NCBI GenBank assembly: GCA_037783415.1
Contig: JAZGTN010000044.1
Coordinates: 4,473,501 to 4,537,500, forward strand
DNA from: Leptasterias polaris
Taxonomy: Eukaryota; Echinodermata; Asteroidea; Forcipulatida; Asteriidae
DNA length: 64,000 nucleotides
Reading direction: 5' to 3'
Of the stretch, positions 27,101-39,100 are shown piece after piece; position 1 is the stretch's first letter, and each line of letters opens with the position of its first letter. A model generated the notes under the pieces. It was not told the origin of the DNA, searched no databases, and was given only the letters and a program-made list of their open reading frames with translations. A program made the translations under genes and the position numbers.

Positions 27101-30100
27101 CTTTTACTCACTCACCGTTCGGATTTATCTGCGTTACCCTGCCTGAAAATCCGTGTGAATCTACATATTCATCGCTTTGGAATATGGCCCAGGCTTGCGA
27201 GCTACTGGTCAGGACCCTGACGCTGTTTAAAATGCCCGTTAATTCCACAATGGTGGATGCCTCGTCGAGGGCATTCTCTCCGTTGCCAATGATAAGCTTG
27301 TCGTAGCGTAGCTGCAGGTCAAGCACGGTAAATTCGAAGGAAATAACGGTTTCTGGTTCGGCGGTGATGAGCCAGAAGCACTCAAAGTTAAGCGGATAAT
27401 TCTCTGGATAATTCGGTGATAACAAGGGCGATGAAGTGGCGGTTCCGTTCTGCAACACAATTTCAGAATTCGCACATGGAACTGTGAAAGATAAAGATGC
27501 ATATTATAAATGACGTTTCACATTATTACGGGTTCATAGTTGTAATTATGTAACAGGGGAATTGTTAGTAGTAAGGCCCGAAGCCAGTTATATAAGCTAG
27601 ATCATTATTAATAGTTTTAATATTGATGGTAACGAAAGCAAAGATGCCTCACAGATGAACTGTAGCTCGAAAGCCTGGCAGCCTATATGTACGAAGTTGC
27701 TTGCCACGTGAACCAGAAACACCTGGGTAAGCCCTAGCCCTGGCGGCCTTTCACTTTCGTATTATACTACAGTGACGTCCTGGATATGAGGGTCCATTTT
27801 CCGCCCCAGAAACATATTATAAATGACGTTTCACATTATTACGGGTTCATAGTTGTAATTATGTAACAGGGGAATTGTTAGTAGTAAGGCCCGAAGCCAG
27901 TTATATAAGCTAGATCATTATTAATAGTTTTAATATTGATGGTAACGAAAGCAAAGATGCCTCACAGATGAACTGTAGCTCGAAAGCCTGGCAGCCTATA
28001 TGTACGAAGTTGCTTGCCACGTGAACCAGAAACACCTGGGTAAGCCCTAGCCCTGGCGGCCTTTCACTTTCGTATTATACTACAGTGACGTCCTGGATAT
28101 GAGGGTCCATTTTCCGCCCCAGAAACATATTATAAATGACGTTTCACATTATTACGGGTTCATAGTTGTAATTATGTAACAGGGGAATTGTTAGTAGTAA
28201 GGCCCGAAGCCAGTTATATAAGCTAGATCATTATTAATAGTTTTAATATTGATGGTAACGAAAGCAAAGATGCCTCACAGATGAACTGTAGTTCGAAAGC
28301 CTGGCAGCCTGTATATACGAAGTTGCTTGCCACGTGAACCAGAAACACCTGGGTAAGCCCTAGCCCTGGCGGCCTTTCACTTTCGTATTATACTACAGTG
28401 ACGTCCTGGATATGAGGGTCCATTTTCCGCCCCAGAAACAGGTCCTAAAATCTAGGACTATGTATATGTGTACTGCACAGAGGAAGAGTCCTATTACTTA
28501 GGGCTAGGAAGCCCCTAAACTCTTCCACGATAAGTGTTTTGGGTTCTTTAACCTGCGATATTAGTCCTAGTACGGGACCTAAGGCCTAAAGTGTCATCCG
28601 AAGGACAAAGCATTTATGGTGAAATATCTTGTTTTAATAAGGATACAATTTTACCTATACTTACCACACAACTTCTCATCCGACTCATCTATACAAATGG
28701 CGTTACCATTGCACTTTTCTTCCATGCCAAGGCACATAGTGCCAGCTGCACCCCCGCAGGAAAACGCGTCGCTTCGACAAACACCTGGTTAAAAAAGCCA
28801 CATAAAACCAAGTTAAAATCTTCAATATTAGCTATCGTTTCAGTGTTTCTTGTATGTGTTTATTCGCAGGTTCTTCTGCTTATTTCGATATTAAAATGTG
28901 CATATTAACAAAGTTTTAAAAGCCTCAGATCATACATTTTAAATAAAACTTGTTCAACTTAAATGTTTCTAAAAGTAAGATGACGACATCCTGATATAAA
29001 ATATATCGAGAAGATGACATCTTACTTTAGGATGACGTCATCCCGAAGTATCATCTTAGGATGTCGTCATCTTACGTTTATGATGTCATTATCCTGCAGT
29101 GTCAGGATCTCAACTTGTCGGATGGTACATCCAGAGCTCCGTAGAGTTACAGCACCCCCATGTTATTTTTCAATAAGCTGTGGTGATCTTGAGAGAAACT
29201 TCTGGTGTAAAACTCTTCACTTCGATCAGAATGATTTGATCAGCTCTGGTTCTCTCCTGATGACGACCAAAGCATCTTGATGGAAGCTTCGAGTCCATAC
29301 GCCACTTGTTCTTTTCAGAATGACAACAGCCCTCTAGGGGTTACATATGTTCCTGTCAAAGCGTTAATCTTAGTACACAGAATCGCCTCTTTCACTCACT
29401 CACCGTTCGGATTTATCTGCGTTATCCTGCCTGAAAATCCTTGTGAGTTGATAGATATATCGCTTGAGAATATGGCCCAGGCTTGTGAGGTTTTGGTCAG
29501 GACTTTCACGCTGTTTAAAATGCCCGTTAATTTCGCAATCGTGGATGCCACGTCGAGGGCATTCTCTCCGCTATTTCGAGGTAGTCGTAGTCTTGCTCCA
29601 GGTCAAGGACGTCAAATTCGAAGGAAATTACGGTGTCAGGGTCGGCGGCGGTGATGGTCCAGATGCACTGAAGGTTATACGGATAATTCTCTGGATAATT
29701 CGGTGATAAAAAGAGCGATGAGGTGGCGGCTCCCTTCTCCAACACAATTTCAGTTTTCCCACATGGCACTGTCAAGGAAAGATGCTCATTATAAACGACG
29801 TTTCATATTGTTACAGGTTCATGGATGTCGTATACCGAGTTTTAAAAGCATGTCAAGTAGTAACAGGGGATTTGTTAATAAATAAAGCCCGAAGCCAGTT
29901 CATTATTATTAGTCTTTATACATTTCCGGTATTGAGAGCAATGATGCCATCACTGTACACTGCAAAAAGTTGCTTAAAATTCGTTGGTTAAATTTCTTTC
30001 ATCGGTCGTTGAGCAATATTTTAGCCAACATAATATGTTGAAATTCGCGCGTTTTATACGTTTTTTCTTTGCCCAACGTTGATTAAGAGATGTTCAACAA

Positions 30101-33100
30101 GTGTTGCGCAACAAAAGGTTAAAATTAACCAAAATGCGCAACAAAAGGTTAAAATTAACCAACGTTGCGCTTGCCCAACGTTGATTAAGAGATGTTCAAC
30201 AAGTGTTGATCGAATGTGAGTGGCGGGAAAACGTAACCTACAACAGCTGAGCAAAATGCACAACAAAGGGTTAAAATTAACCAACGTTGCGCTTGCCCAA
30301 CGTTGATTAAGAGATGTTCAACAAGTGTTGATCGAATGTAAGTGGCGGGAAAACGTAACCTACAACATCTGTCGAGCAAAATGCGCAACACATGGTTCAA
30401 ATTAACCAACGTTGCGCACACTAAAACGTAAACATCATCGCAAATGTCCAGCGCAGATGATCCATCATGGCGGCGACATTAACTGAGCTTCTCACGGACG
30501 GGGTCTAGGGGAGCTGGAAGAGACATTCGTGGGTAAATATTGCAAGTTAAATCTGATTTATTGTTTTAGGCCTAGGCCTACTTATTGTTTAGTGTACTGT
30601 TAGTAATACATAGATAGATTTGCTATATCAGAAATAGTTGTGCTTTATGAACTGAAGGATTGACTCAGAGCAGTTACGTTGAGTTGGATTAGTGCGTATA
30701 CTGTTCACACCAGGAAACATGTACGTGGACATACAGAGCGATGTATTATGCACATGTAGACTCATGTGTACACATGCCATCCACGAACAGAACCTAGGTG
30801 AAAAAACCTAGTGAGAAGTGGTTTAATGTGCCATTATTAATATCATTTTAATAATGCACTCAGTTTAGGTTTAGTCCCAGCTCCAGCCTACATGCTTCAT
30901 TGAGCTAAGCCCAGCTTATCTAGTTTCCGCCTTCGTGCATCACCGAGCCAAGACCAACTCACAGTTAATCACCTACAAGGCAGTACTTAAGCAGCATCCA
31001 GCAACAGAGTCCAGCATTCTCCTAAAGACGATCAGAGACATTGAGTCGTTACCTACCGGTTCTTTTCAGAACCAACAGTTACTCAAAAGAGATTTTAACA
31101 TGGTGTTACCGCAAACCTCTCTTAGTAATAATGCACTCCCACTCTCTGAATTGTGTGCCTGTTGTTTTTTTTCCAGCATAATTTTCGTTTTCAAAGATAA
31201 ACCTAATTTTCATTGGTGTAAAACTAAAAAGCAGCACTGGTTCTCTTATGTTGCAGGTCGTTGATGTCTGATGTTCATTTAACCACAATTGCCAAGAGAG
31301 AATTTTCTGTTGAAGGGGGAAAGGCATCATCTACACAGGAAAGACGTGGATAGTAGCTTCCTTGACTTTGCAACACAACGATTTCGTCAAGGGAAGTCTG
31401 AACCGATAACAGGTCTGGCAAAAACCAACCGGCTCTTTTCAGAGCCAACACTGCTTTCAAGAAGAGATTATTACATAGTCTGCTCACAATAATTTTGTGT
31501 TCGTTTTTCACCACCTGACTGTACACAAACTCTCCAGTTCAATTCAATGTATATATATGGCTGTTTTTTTTAATAGTGTCCATGTTTGCTGTCAAAATGC
31601 ACGTTCTTTTTACTCAACACTTGGGGTTATGGTGCTCAACTACTAAGTAAATATAGGACACAACGTTGTTGAGTAATGTTGCGGGGTCAAAATAATGGGT
31701 AGTCATTTGTTGGGTACAGTTTGACACAATAGAGTTGGGTAAGAAATTTGACGCATTGTTGGGAAACCGTTTTACACAGAAATTGAGTAAATTACGACGC
31801 AACCCCTGCGTAGCGTTTCACCCTTCAGACGAATATGTTCCCCAACCCACAGTAGTGTGGGTGGGTCTACGAGTGAATACTTACCTGTAGAGCGAATACT
31901 ACAATTGCATTGTTCCCTATGCCGGCAGGCAAATAGCTAAGAGTTTTACACACAATAGCGCCCTCAAGTGTCCTGTCCCCGACGTCCTGTGACATGCGCA
32001 CTATGTTAGCGTCCTCTTTTTCCTCAAGCGTTACACGCGTAAGTACTCAAGAATCAAGTATAGTGGGGAAGAAGCTTGTTATATGACCTGTACGAAGCGA
32101 TCTCGTACGGCTCATGTACCACTTGAGAGCCCGGACAGGGCACCACAGTTTATCGTTTGCCTCTGATGAGAAGGACTTGATGTCAGGGACGAAAATGTCC
32201 GGAGGCGTAAATGAGCTGGACTGGTTCTTGGTCAGAAACCCTGCCGTGGGGACCAGGCGGACGCCGCCTGGTTCCCACCGTATGTGTCCTGCCTCCACTG
32301 ACAAGGAGTGTAGCTCACTGCGCCGTCGGGAAGTAGCGACAGCCAGGAGAAACGCCACCTTGATGGAAAGCTGCAACAGCTTTGAGCAGTCCATTGGCTC
32401 GTAAGGAGGCTTTGTCAAAATCGATAGTACACTAAAGAGGTCCCAGGACGGGACCAGTGTGCGTACTGGGGGATGGGTCACAAACATCCCCTTGATAGCT
32501 GGCTGATGGCCCGGTTATCCGAGACGGAAGAACCGTCTGGGAAACCGGGGTGGATTGCGGCGACGGCCGACCGGTAATTCCTTACCGTGCCCGTCGAGAG
32601 GCCGCTGTCCAGGAGGTATACTAAGAAATCCTCCACCTCCCCTACAGAAGTATCGGGAGGATGTAGGGATTTCCGTCTACACCATTTAAAGAAATGGCGT
32701 AGTCGACTATTGTATACCTCTCTGGTCGAGGCTCGGCGCGACTGGGCTGCGATTGTTGCAGCCCGTCGCGAAAGGCCCGCTGAGCAGAGGGATCGCGTGA
32801 CAGCACCCAGCACGTTAGGTGAAGATCCCCCGGAGCCGAGTGGATCATCCCCGAGCTGGGCTGATAGAGGAGATCCGCTCGTCCCGGTAAGATCACCGGG
32901 CGGTGAACCAGAAGCCTGACGAGCCGGGGAAACCACGGCTGGCGGGGCCAGAACGGGGCTATGATGAGGAGGATCCGACAGTCCTCCTGCTCGATCTTGG
33001 TCAGCACCCGAGGGACGAGTGAGATGGGCGGGAACGAATAGGCCAGTAACCCAGCAAACAAATTAACGTCCACTCGACGTCGCCAGGACGTTATTCGAAT

Positions 33101-36100
33101 GTTCGGAGAACGTTTTAATTTAACGTCGTACGGACGGACAAGTGTGGAGTTTTGTCAACGACTAGATGACGTTGCGTTATGACGTTTTATAATAACGTTG
33201 TGACAACGTAAAAACTGCACTTAAAAAAATTTTATTTCCTGACGTAATTGTAACTATATTTTTTCTGACGTTTTTCAATTTAGTACGAATCGTTTGTATT
33301 ACATAATAGTTCCATGAATATTAGTATTTGTTACATCAACATGAATATTACTTTCAACAATACAAACTTACCAGTAGGCCGTACTTGTTGCGGTTGCCTG
33401 ATGACCACTGCACCTGTGTACTATACATTGTACGGCATGTAATATAAATACAGACTAACTTCTTGCTTTGGCACTCATGGGTGTGTATTTTTACTTAAGT
33501 TTTTCCATTTTAATAGTATTTTTGAAAGTAAAATTACATGTTTGGTTAGTACATTAAATTTGTCACTAAATCCTCTGAAAGTTTAGACAAAAACATGAAG
33601 AAATGAGTACACCTAGTTTCATAAATTTGCAAATTTCTTGAAAACTTTTGTAGATATGTTACAGCTTTTAAGCCCAATCTACTAATTTGCATATGTGATA
33701 TAACGTTGTCATAACGTTCACAAGTAACCTGACAAAACTACAACATTCAAGCAACGTTGCAAAAAACGTTAACGCGACTTTATTTAGAGGTTTTGAAGAT
33801 ACATTGCCATAACGTTGTATTTATGTTTTCAAATAACGTGACAAAACCACAACCTTAAGGTAACGTTTTGAAAGAACATTCACCTCACGTTTGTATATGA
33901 CGTCAAAAACCAACGTTGGAAAACGTTGTATCTGCATTACCAAGTAACGTGACAGAACCATAACATTCAGAAAACATTGCAAAATAATATTCACAAGACG
34001 TTTTTAGACGACGGATAAAATAAACCTTGTTATAACGTTGTATTTAGGTTATTAAGTAACAAGACCAAACCGCAACCATTTTGCAACGTTGCAGGTTGGT
34101 TGTGTTTTAGTTGGGAATTAACGTTACCAAAATACAAAATTCACAGTAACGTTACGATGACGTTACGTGTTTGCTGGGAAGCCGTCCCACTGCACTGACA
34201 GAGCGTCGATCTTCCATGCATTGGGGTCCGGGCCCCTTGCGCAGTAGATCGGTAACTGGTTGTTCGCATGGGAGGCAAACAAGTCCACGTGGGGCCGGTC
34301 GATTAGTTGAAAAATCGACTGGGCTACTTGTGGGAGCAGTGACCACTCTGTCGGGGCGATCCAGCCTCTGGAGAGAGCGTCGGCTGTGACGTTCTCTACG
34401 CCCGGGATGTGGACTGCCGACAGTGTAGTCCCACGCTAGTGCACACAGCCGGCCTGACCGAGTGCCCCCTTGGTGATTGATGTAAGCCACCACTGTGGCA
34501 TTGTCGCACCTCACCAGGACCGCACGTCCCCTGACGTCCGTCTGGAAATGTTGCAGTGCATTGGCGACTGCTATCATTTCCAGGATGTTGATGTGGGACG
34601 ATTGGTGTTCGGAATCCCACACACCCGCGATTTGGCGCGGATGGAGGGTTGCACCCTAGCCGTGAAACGATGCGTCTGTCATGACTGTCACCGACGGACG
34701 GGGCCGGCGGAAGAAACGACCCCGCGAAGTGTTCGCTTCGACCAGCCACCAACGAAGGTGGGGGACTAGCCAGGGCGTGGTAGGCACCGGATGGTGGATT
34801 GGATGTCGAATGGGTCTGTAAAAAGAGAGCAGGTGAAGTTGAATAGGTCTCATCCTCAACCTGCAGATAAATCCACCAAATCCACCATGCTGGCCATGAG
34901 GCCCAACAGCCTGAGCCAGGCCAGAGCCGGAGCCACTACCGCCGGGAGGAAGAGGGACACGCACTGTCGAAGGTTCAACAGGCGGTCCTCCGATGGGCGG
35001 GCCAATCCCTTGCGCAAGTCTAGGGACGCACCGAGGAAGGTGGGAACCTGCGAGGGGATAGGGTGGGATTTCTCGGTGTTGATAATAAATCCGAGGTCGG
35101 AGGTCAGGCGCCAAGTAAGTTGGAGCGCCGCCTCCGTTTCCTCCCGCGAAGGACCCACAACCAGCCAATCGTCTTTACGATCTGGGTGAACACCCGCGGT
35201 GAGGTTGAAAGTCCGAACGGGAGCACTACAAATTCGTACAGGGTATTGCCATATTGAAAACGTAGGAATTTGCGGTGCTCTGGCCTGATTGGGACGTGTA
35301 GATACGCGTCCTCCAGGTCCAGACTTGCAGCCCACGCGGGCGTTATTATTGAGTTCAGTATTGTCCTTAGCGTCTCCATGCGGAAACGCTTCGGACGAAT
35401 AAATTTGTTGAGGGGTTTCAAGTTCAAAATCGGGCGCCACATGCCAACCTCCTTCTTGGGTGACATGAAACCCGTCCGAGCCCCTGAGCAGGAGACAATA
35501 CGCACTGCTCTCTTCCGGAGAAGGGCGTCGATCTCCCTCTCGAGGGAGCGGCGCTTTGCTTTGTCGGACAGTACGGGTGTTGGCCGACTGAGCATGTCCA
35601 ACAGGGGGGGACCCCCCTGTTGGACAGACTGAGCATGTCCAACGGGGGGGACCCCCCCGTTGGACATGCTCAGTCGGCTCAATCTCGAGCACGTAACCGC
35701 GTTCGATTGTTTCGAGGACCCACCGGTCGGAGGTTACTTGAACCCAGGACCCCAAGAATTTCCGGAGTCGGCCTCCCACGGGTCCGTCGGTGGGAGGTCG
35801 CCCGGAGGCAGCCTCACTTGCGCCACGGCCCGATTGGGCACGCTGTTGTCCAGGTGGAACTGTGGGTAACGTGAGCCGGCCGTGTTATCGGCGCGACCAC
35901 GGAAATTGCCACGGGCCGCCTTTTGAGGGCGGCGTCGGGGATGACAAATGACGCCTGCTTCCTGGTTTTACCCGCGGCTTTGGATGCCGGGGCCTGCGGC
36001 TTTTTTAGGTTGATTTTATCGGCAGCTTTGAGGCGCTTAGCCTCAGCCTCCATTGAAACCTGAAATTTTCCCGCAAACAGGTCTGAACCTGTGAGTGGGA

Positions 36101-39100
36101 GGTCATCTAGGCGCTTGCGTGCCCCCGCCGATGGCAAAAATAGCGCGTCAAGAACATTGGCTCGACGCGCTGAAGTTGCCATGGTCGCCACTCTAGTGAA
36201 CTGGTCCAACACAGAGCGAAGTCCGTTGTCGAGGCAGTGTAGAGCAGCGACCATCATGTCGGCCGGGACCGCCGACTCTTCCTCGCACCCCAGTGCCAAA
36301 TACTCGGAGAGGAGCAGGAGGAAAGAAGTGGCGCGCATACCCATGCGTGCCGAAGAATCCATCTTCCGGACAACGTCCTCCAGCTTCCCGCGGGTCTTAT
36401 CCGCAAAGAGGAGCTTGGATGATGCCGACCCTCTGTCGGCGGCCAGCTTGTCCGTGGCCGAGTCCGGCAGGACGGGGGTAGCAAAATACGGAGGGAAAAC
36501 GATAGTAGGGATCCGTAAGCTTGAAGTACGGAGTCCAAGTCTTTGCCCCCATCACCCCGTCCATGCGGTCCACGCATACCCGATCCAAGGGCATCACGGT
36601 GAAGGCCTTGGGCACTCCCATCACCGAGCCAACCTCCTTTTGAACGATTGGCGTTCCTCAGGAGGAGGTTCAGAGTCACAAGGGAGATTCAACACTCTAA
36701 TCATATCTCTCTGAACCAGCCGCAGCTCGGTCTCCGAGACAGACAATCTCTGGATGCTATTGGCCAACTCGTCCTCTTCCTCGGTCGAGATGACCGAGTC
36801 GGGGGGACGAGATGGCCCCGGGGAATGAGATCCATACCCCGATGGCAAACTAGCATCGTCACGGTGTCCCGGTGAGTCGATATCTGACTCAAAGGATGCC
36901 GATGGGTGCAGGCTTATACCTGGCGGGGACGCCAGCACACGGGCAGCCGTGTGTGGCAGTGTCCGTTGGCCGGCAGTCACGCGGCCATGGCCATGATGAC
37001 TGGCAGGCGGGGGCTGTAAGCCTGGAGGGGACTCCGGTGCACGGCTAGCCGTGTGCGGTGGACTCCGTTGGTTATGAGTCACCCAACCATGACCGTAGTG
37101 GCTCGGGGGCCCTTCAGGGGTGGCCGAGTCATAGGGGCCTTGGCCTGAATCATCCCGACGGCCCGATAGGGATGCCGCTAGTGTATGGAAGGCCTCCATA
37201 AAATCATCTCTGGAGATCGGGTCCGCACCTCTGTGGCGTTTGCCACGGTGCGCCCGTCCGGAAGACTCGCTCGAGCTCGATGGTGAGCGGCGAGAATGGC
37301 GGGACTTCTTCCCCTTCTTCTTTGAAGAACGACTCCGAGTGGTCTCCGAGGATGGCTAGGATGTCACCTGGGTAACGGGGATGCCAGAACAGCGGGTAAA
37401 ACCCGATGTGGAGGGCGGGCCCTCGGAGCGTACCGTTCCGAGGGGGCCCCATGGAGCATGCTCCCCGTGGCCAATGGCATGAGCGGTCGACAGCGCCCCG
37501 AGCCCGATAGCGTAGGCGGGTGCTGCGCGGTCAAGGCGGCCGTACAAAAGCCCGTCCCTAGGCACTGTGGTATCCACGGTGGCATAGGGAGGGCCCGGGT
37601 GCATTGAGCCGTCGAGGGGTAATTCCTCTGGCTGCATATGCCCCGTAGGGATGTCTGGGTGCACCGAACCGTGGAGGAGTAATTCCTCCGGCTGCATGTG
37701 CCCCGAAGAGGTTCCTGCGGTGGCCACGGTGAGCTCCGTAACGAAGCCACGCTTAGCCGACCGACCTCCTTTGGGTATAGCACCGGTACCGGGCAACTTC
37801 TTTGCCTTTCCGGGGTGGTTCCATTTCGATTGGGTGGATCCATGTACACTAACCGGGGACGGAGGAACCGTAAGGTCCCTTGCCCGGCAGCCGGCAGTGG
37901 TTGAGGGGGCTGACTGGGGGTTTGCTGCCGCCGCGACGTAACGTCACCGGTGCAATTTCCCAAGAGCTCAGGCTGTCCCAGAGGGATGTAGGTCCCTCCA
38001 GTTTCGACATGCCCTGCTCTCCCCAACTTTCTACTCATCTTTTCTATAAACTACACCACAACACAACACAACACACAACTCTACAATATTATACTTGATA
38101 ATATTCAAAAATCTTCTCAAAGCAGGAAATAACGTCTTAAATTCAGATAAAATCTGGAGCTTTTTATAAAACAACGTTACCTCCACCTGCGCTAAGAGAA
38201 AAAGAGGACGCTAACATAGTGCGCATGTCACAGGACATCGGGGACAGGACACTTGAGGGCGCTATTGTGTGTAAAACTCTTAGCCATTTGCCTGCCAGCA
38301 TAGGGAACAATGCAATTGTAGTATTCGCTCTACAGGTAAGTAGAGTGAAGTAGACCCCTTTTTACCACCACAAAGAGTAAAATTTTATGCAACAATGGGC
38401 ATTATTTTCTTAGAGTGTACTCAAGACTGCCAAACTAATGGTATTCAAATGCATCGCTGAAATACGATCATGGATGCTTGCAAACAGGCTAAAGCTTAAT
38501 GACAAAAAAACTGAGCTTTTCCTGATTGCATCACCTAGGCATGCTATTGATGTATCTCACATTGGTTTGAAGATCGGCGGGTCTGTGATCACCCCTTCTG
38601 CTTCTATTAAAAACCTTGGTATTGTTTTTGATAACAGTCTTTCAATGAGGGATCATGTTGGCTCTTTGTGTAGAAGTGTAAATTTTCATTTAAGGAATTT
38701 AAGTTTGATCCGTCGTTATATTGATCATTCTACTTGTGCACATGCGGTGAGGTCTTTGATTCTGTCTCGGCTGGATTATGGCAACTCTCTGCTTGGTGGT
38801 TTGTCTATGGCTGATGTTCATCGTCTTCAAAAATTGCAAAATCGCGCGGCTCGTCTTATTTATCAGGTTAGCAAACGCACCAGCGCGGCCCCTCTCCTTC
38901 GTGAGTTGCATTGGTTGCCAGTCCAGCAGAGAATTGAGTTCAAGATCTTAGTGCATGTGTACAATTGTGTTTATGGTACATCACCTATTTATTTACAGGA
39001 CCTCTTGAATAAATACAACTCTGGTCGTCAAGGACTTAGATCTGCCCAAGATCACACCCGTCTTGCCATACCCTCCACTAAAAGATCTTTTGGGGAGAAG

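Larger units (their letters stand above)
31862..38363 (-). mobile_element. DIRS-like tyrosine-recombinase retrotransposon (defective)
   Basis: About 6.5 kb, minus strand, bounded by roughly 150-bp inverted repeats. Order: gag-like ORFs (35.8-38.0 kb), RT and RNase H (34.2-35.8 kb), tyrosine recombinase (32.0-33.0 kb). This order with inverted ends is the DIRS hallmark. It is inactive: several frameshifts, a deletion across the RT active site, loss of the recombinase C-terminal half, and a 1.1 kb transposon inserted in pol. Confidence 0.88.

Noticed and set aside
27239..27502. Alternative frame ORF over CUB 8
   Set aside because: A shadow of exon 20; the CUB frame has splice-phase and domain support.
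30054..30421. ORFs with repeated [10 protein letters not shown]
   Set aside because: They are translations of the sub-terminal tandem repeat of a transposon.
31040..31460. Histone gene near the hairpins
   Set aside because: No frame encodes a histone fold; only the 3' hairpin and downstream element are present.
34856..35779. Long minus-strand ORF as a host gene
   Set aside because: It carries DIRS reverse-transcriptase motifs ([12 protein letters not shown]) in an element with inverted terminal repeats.
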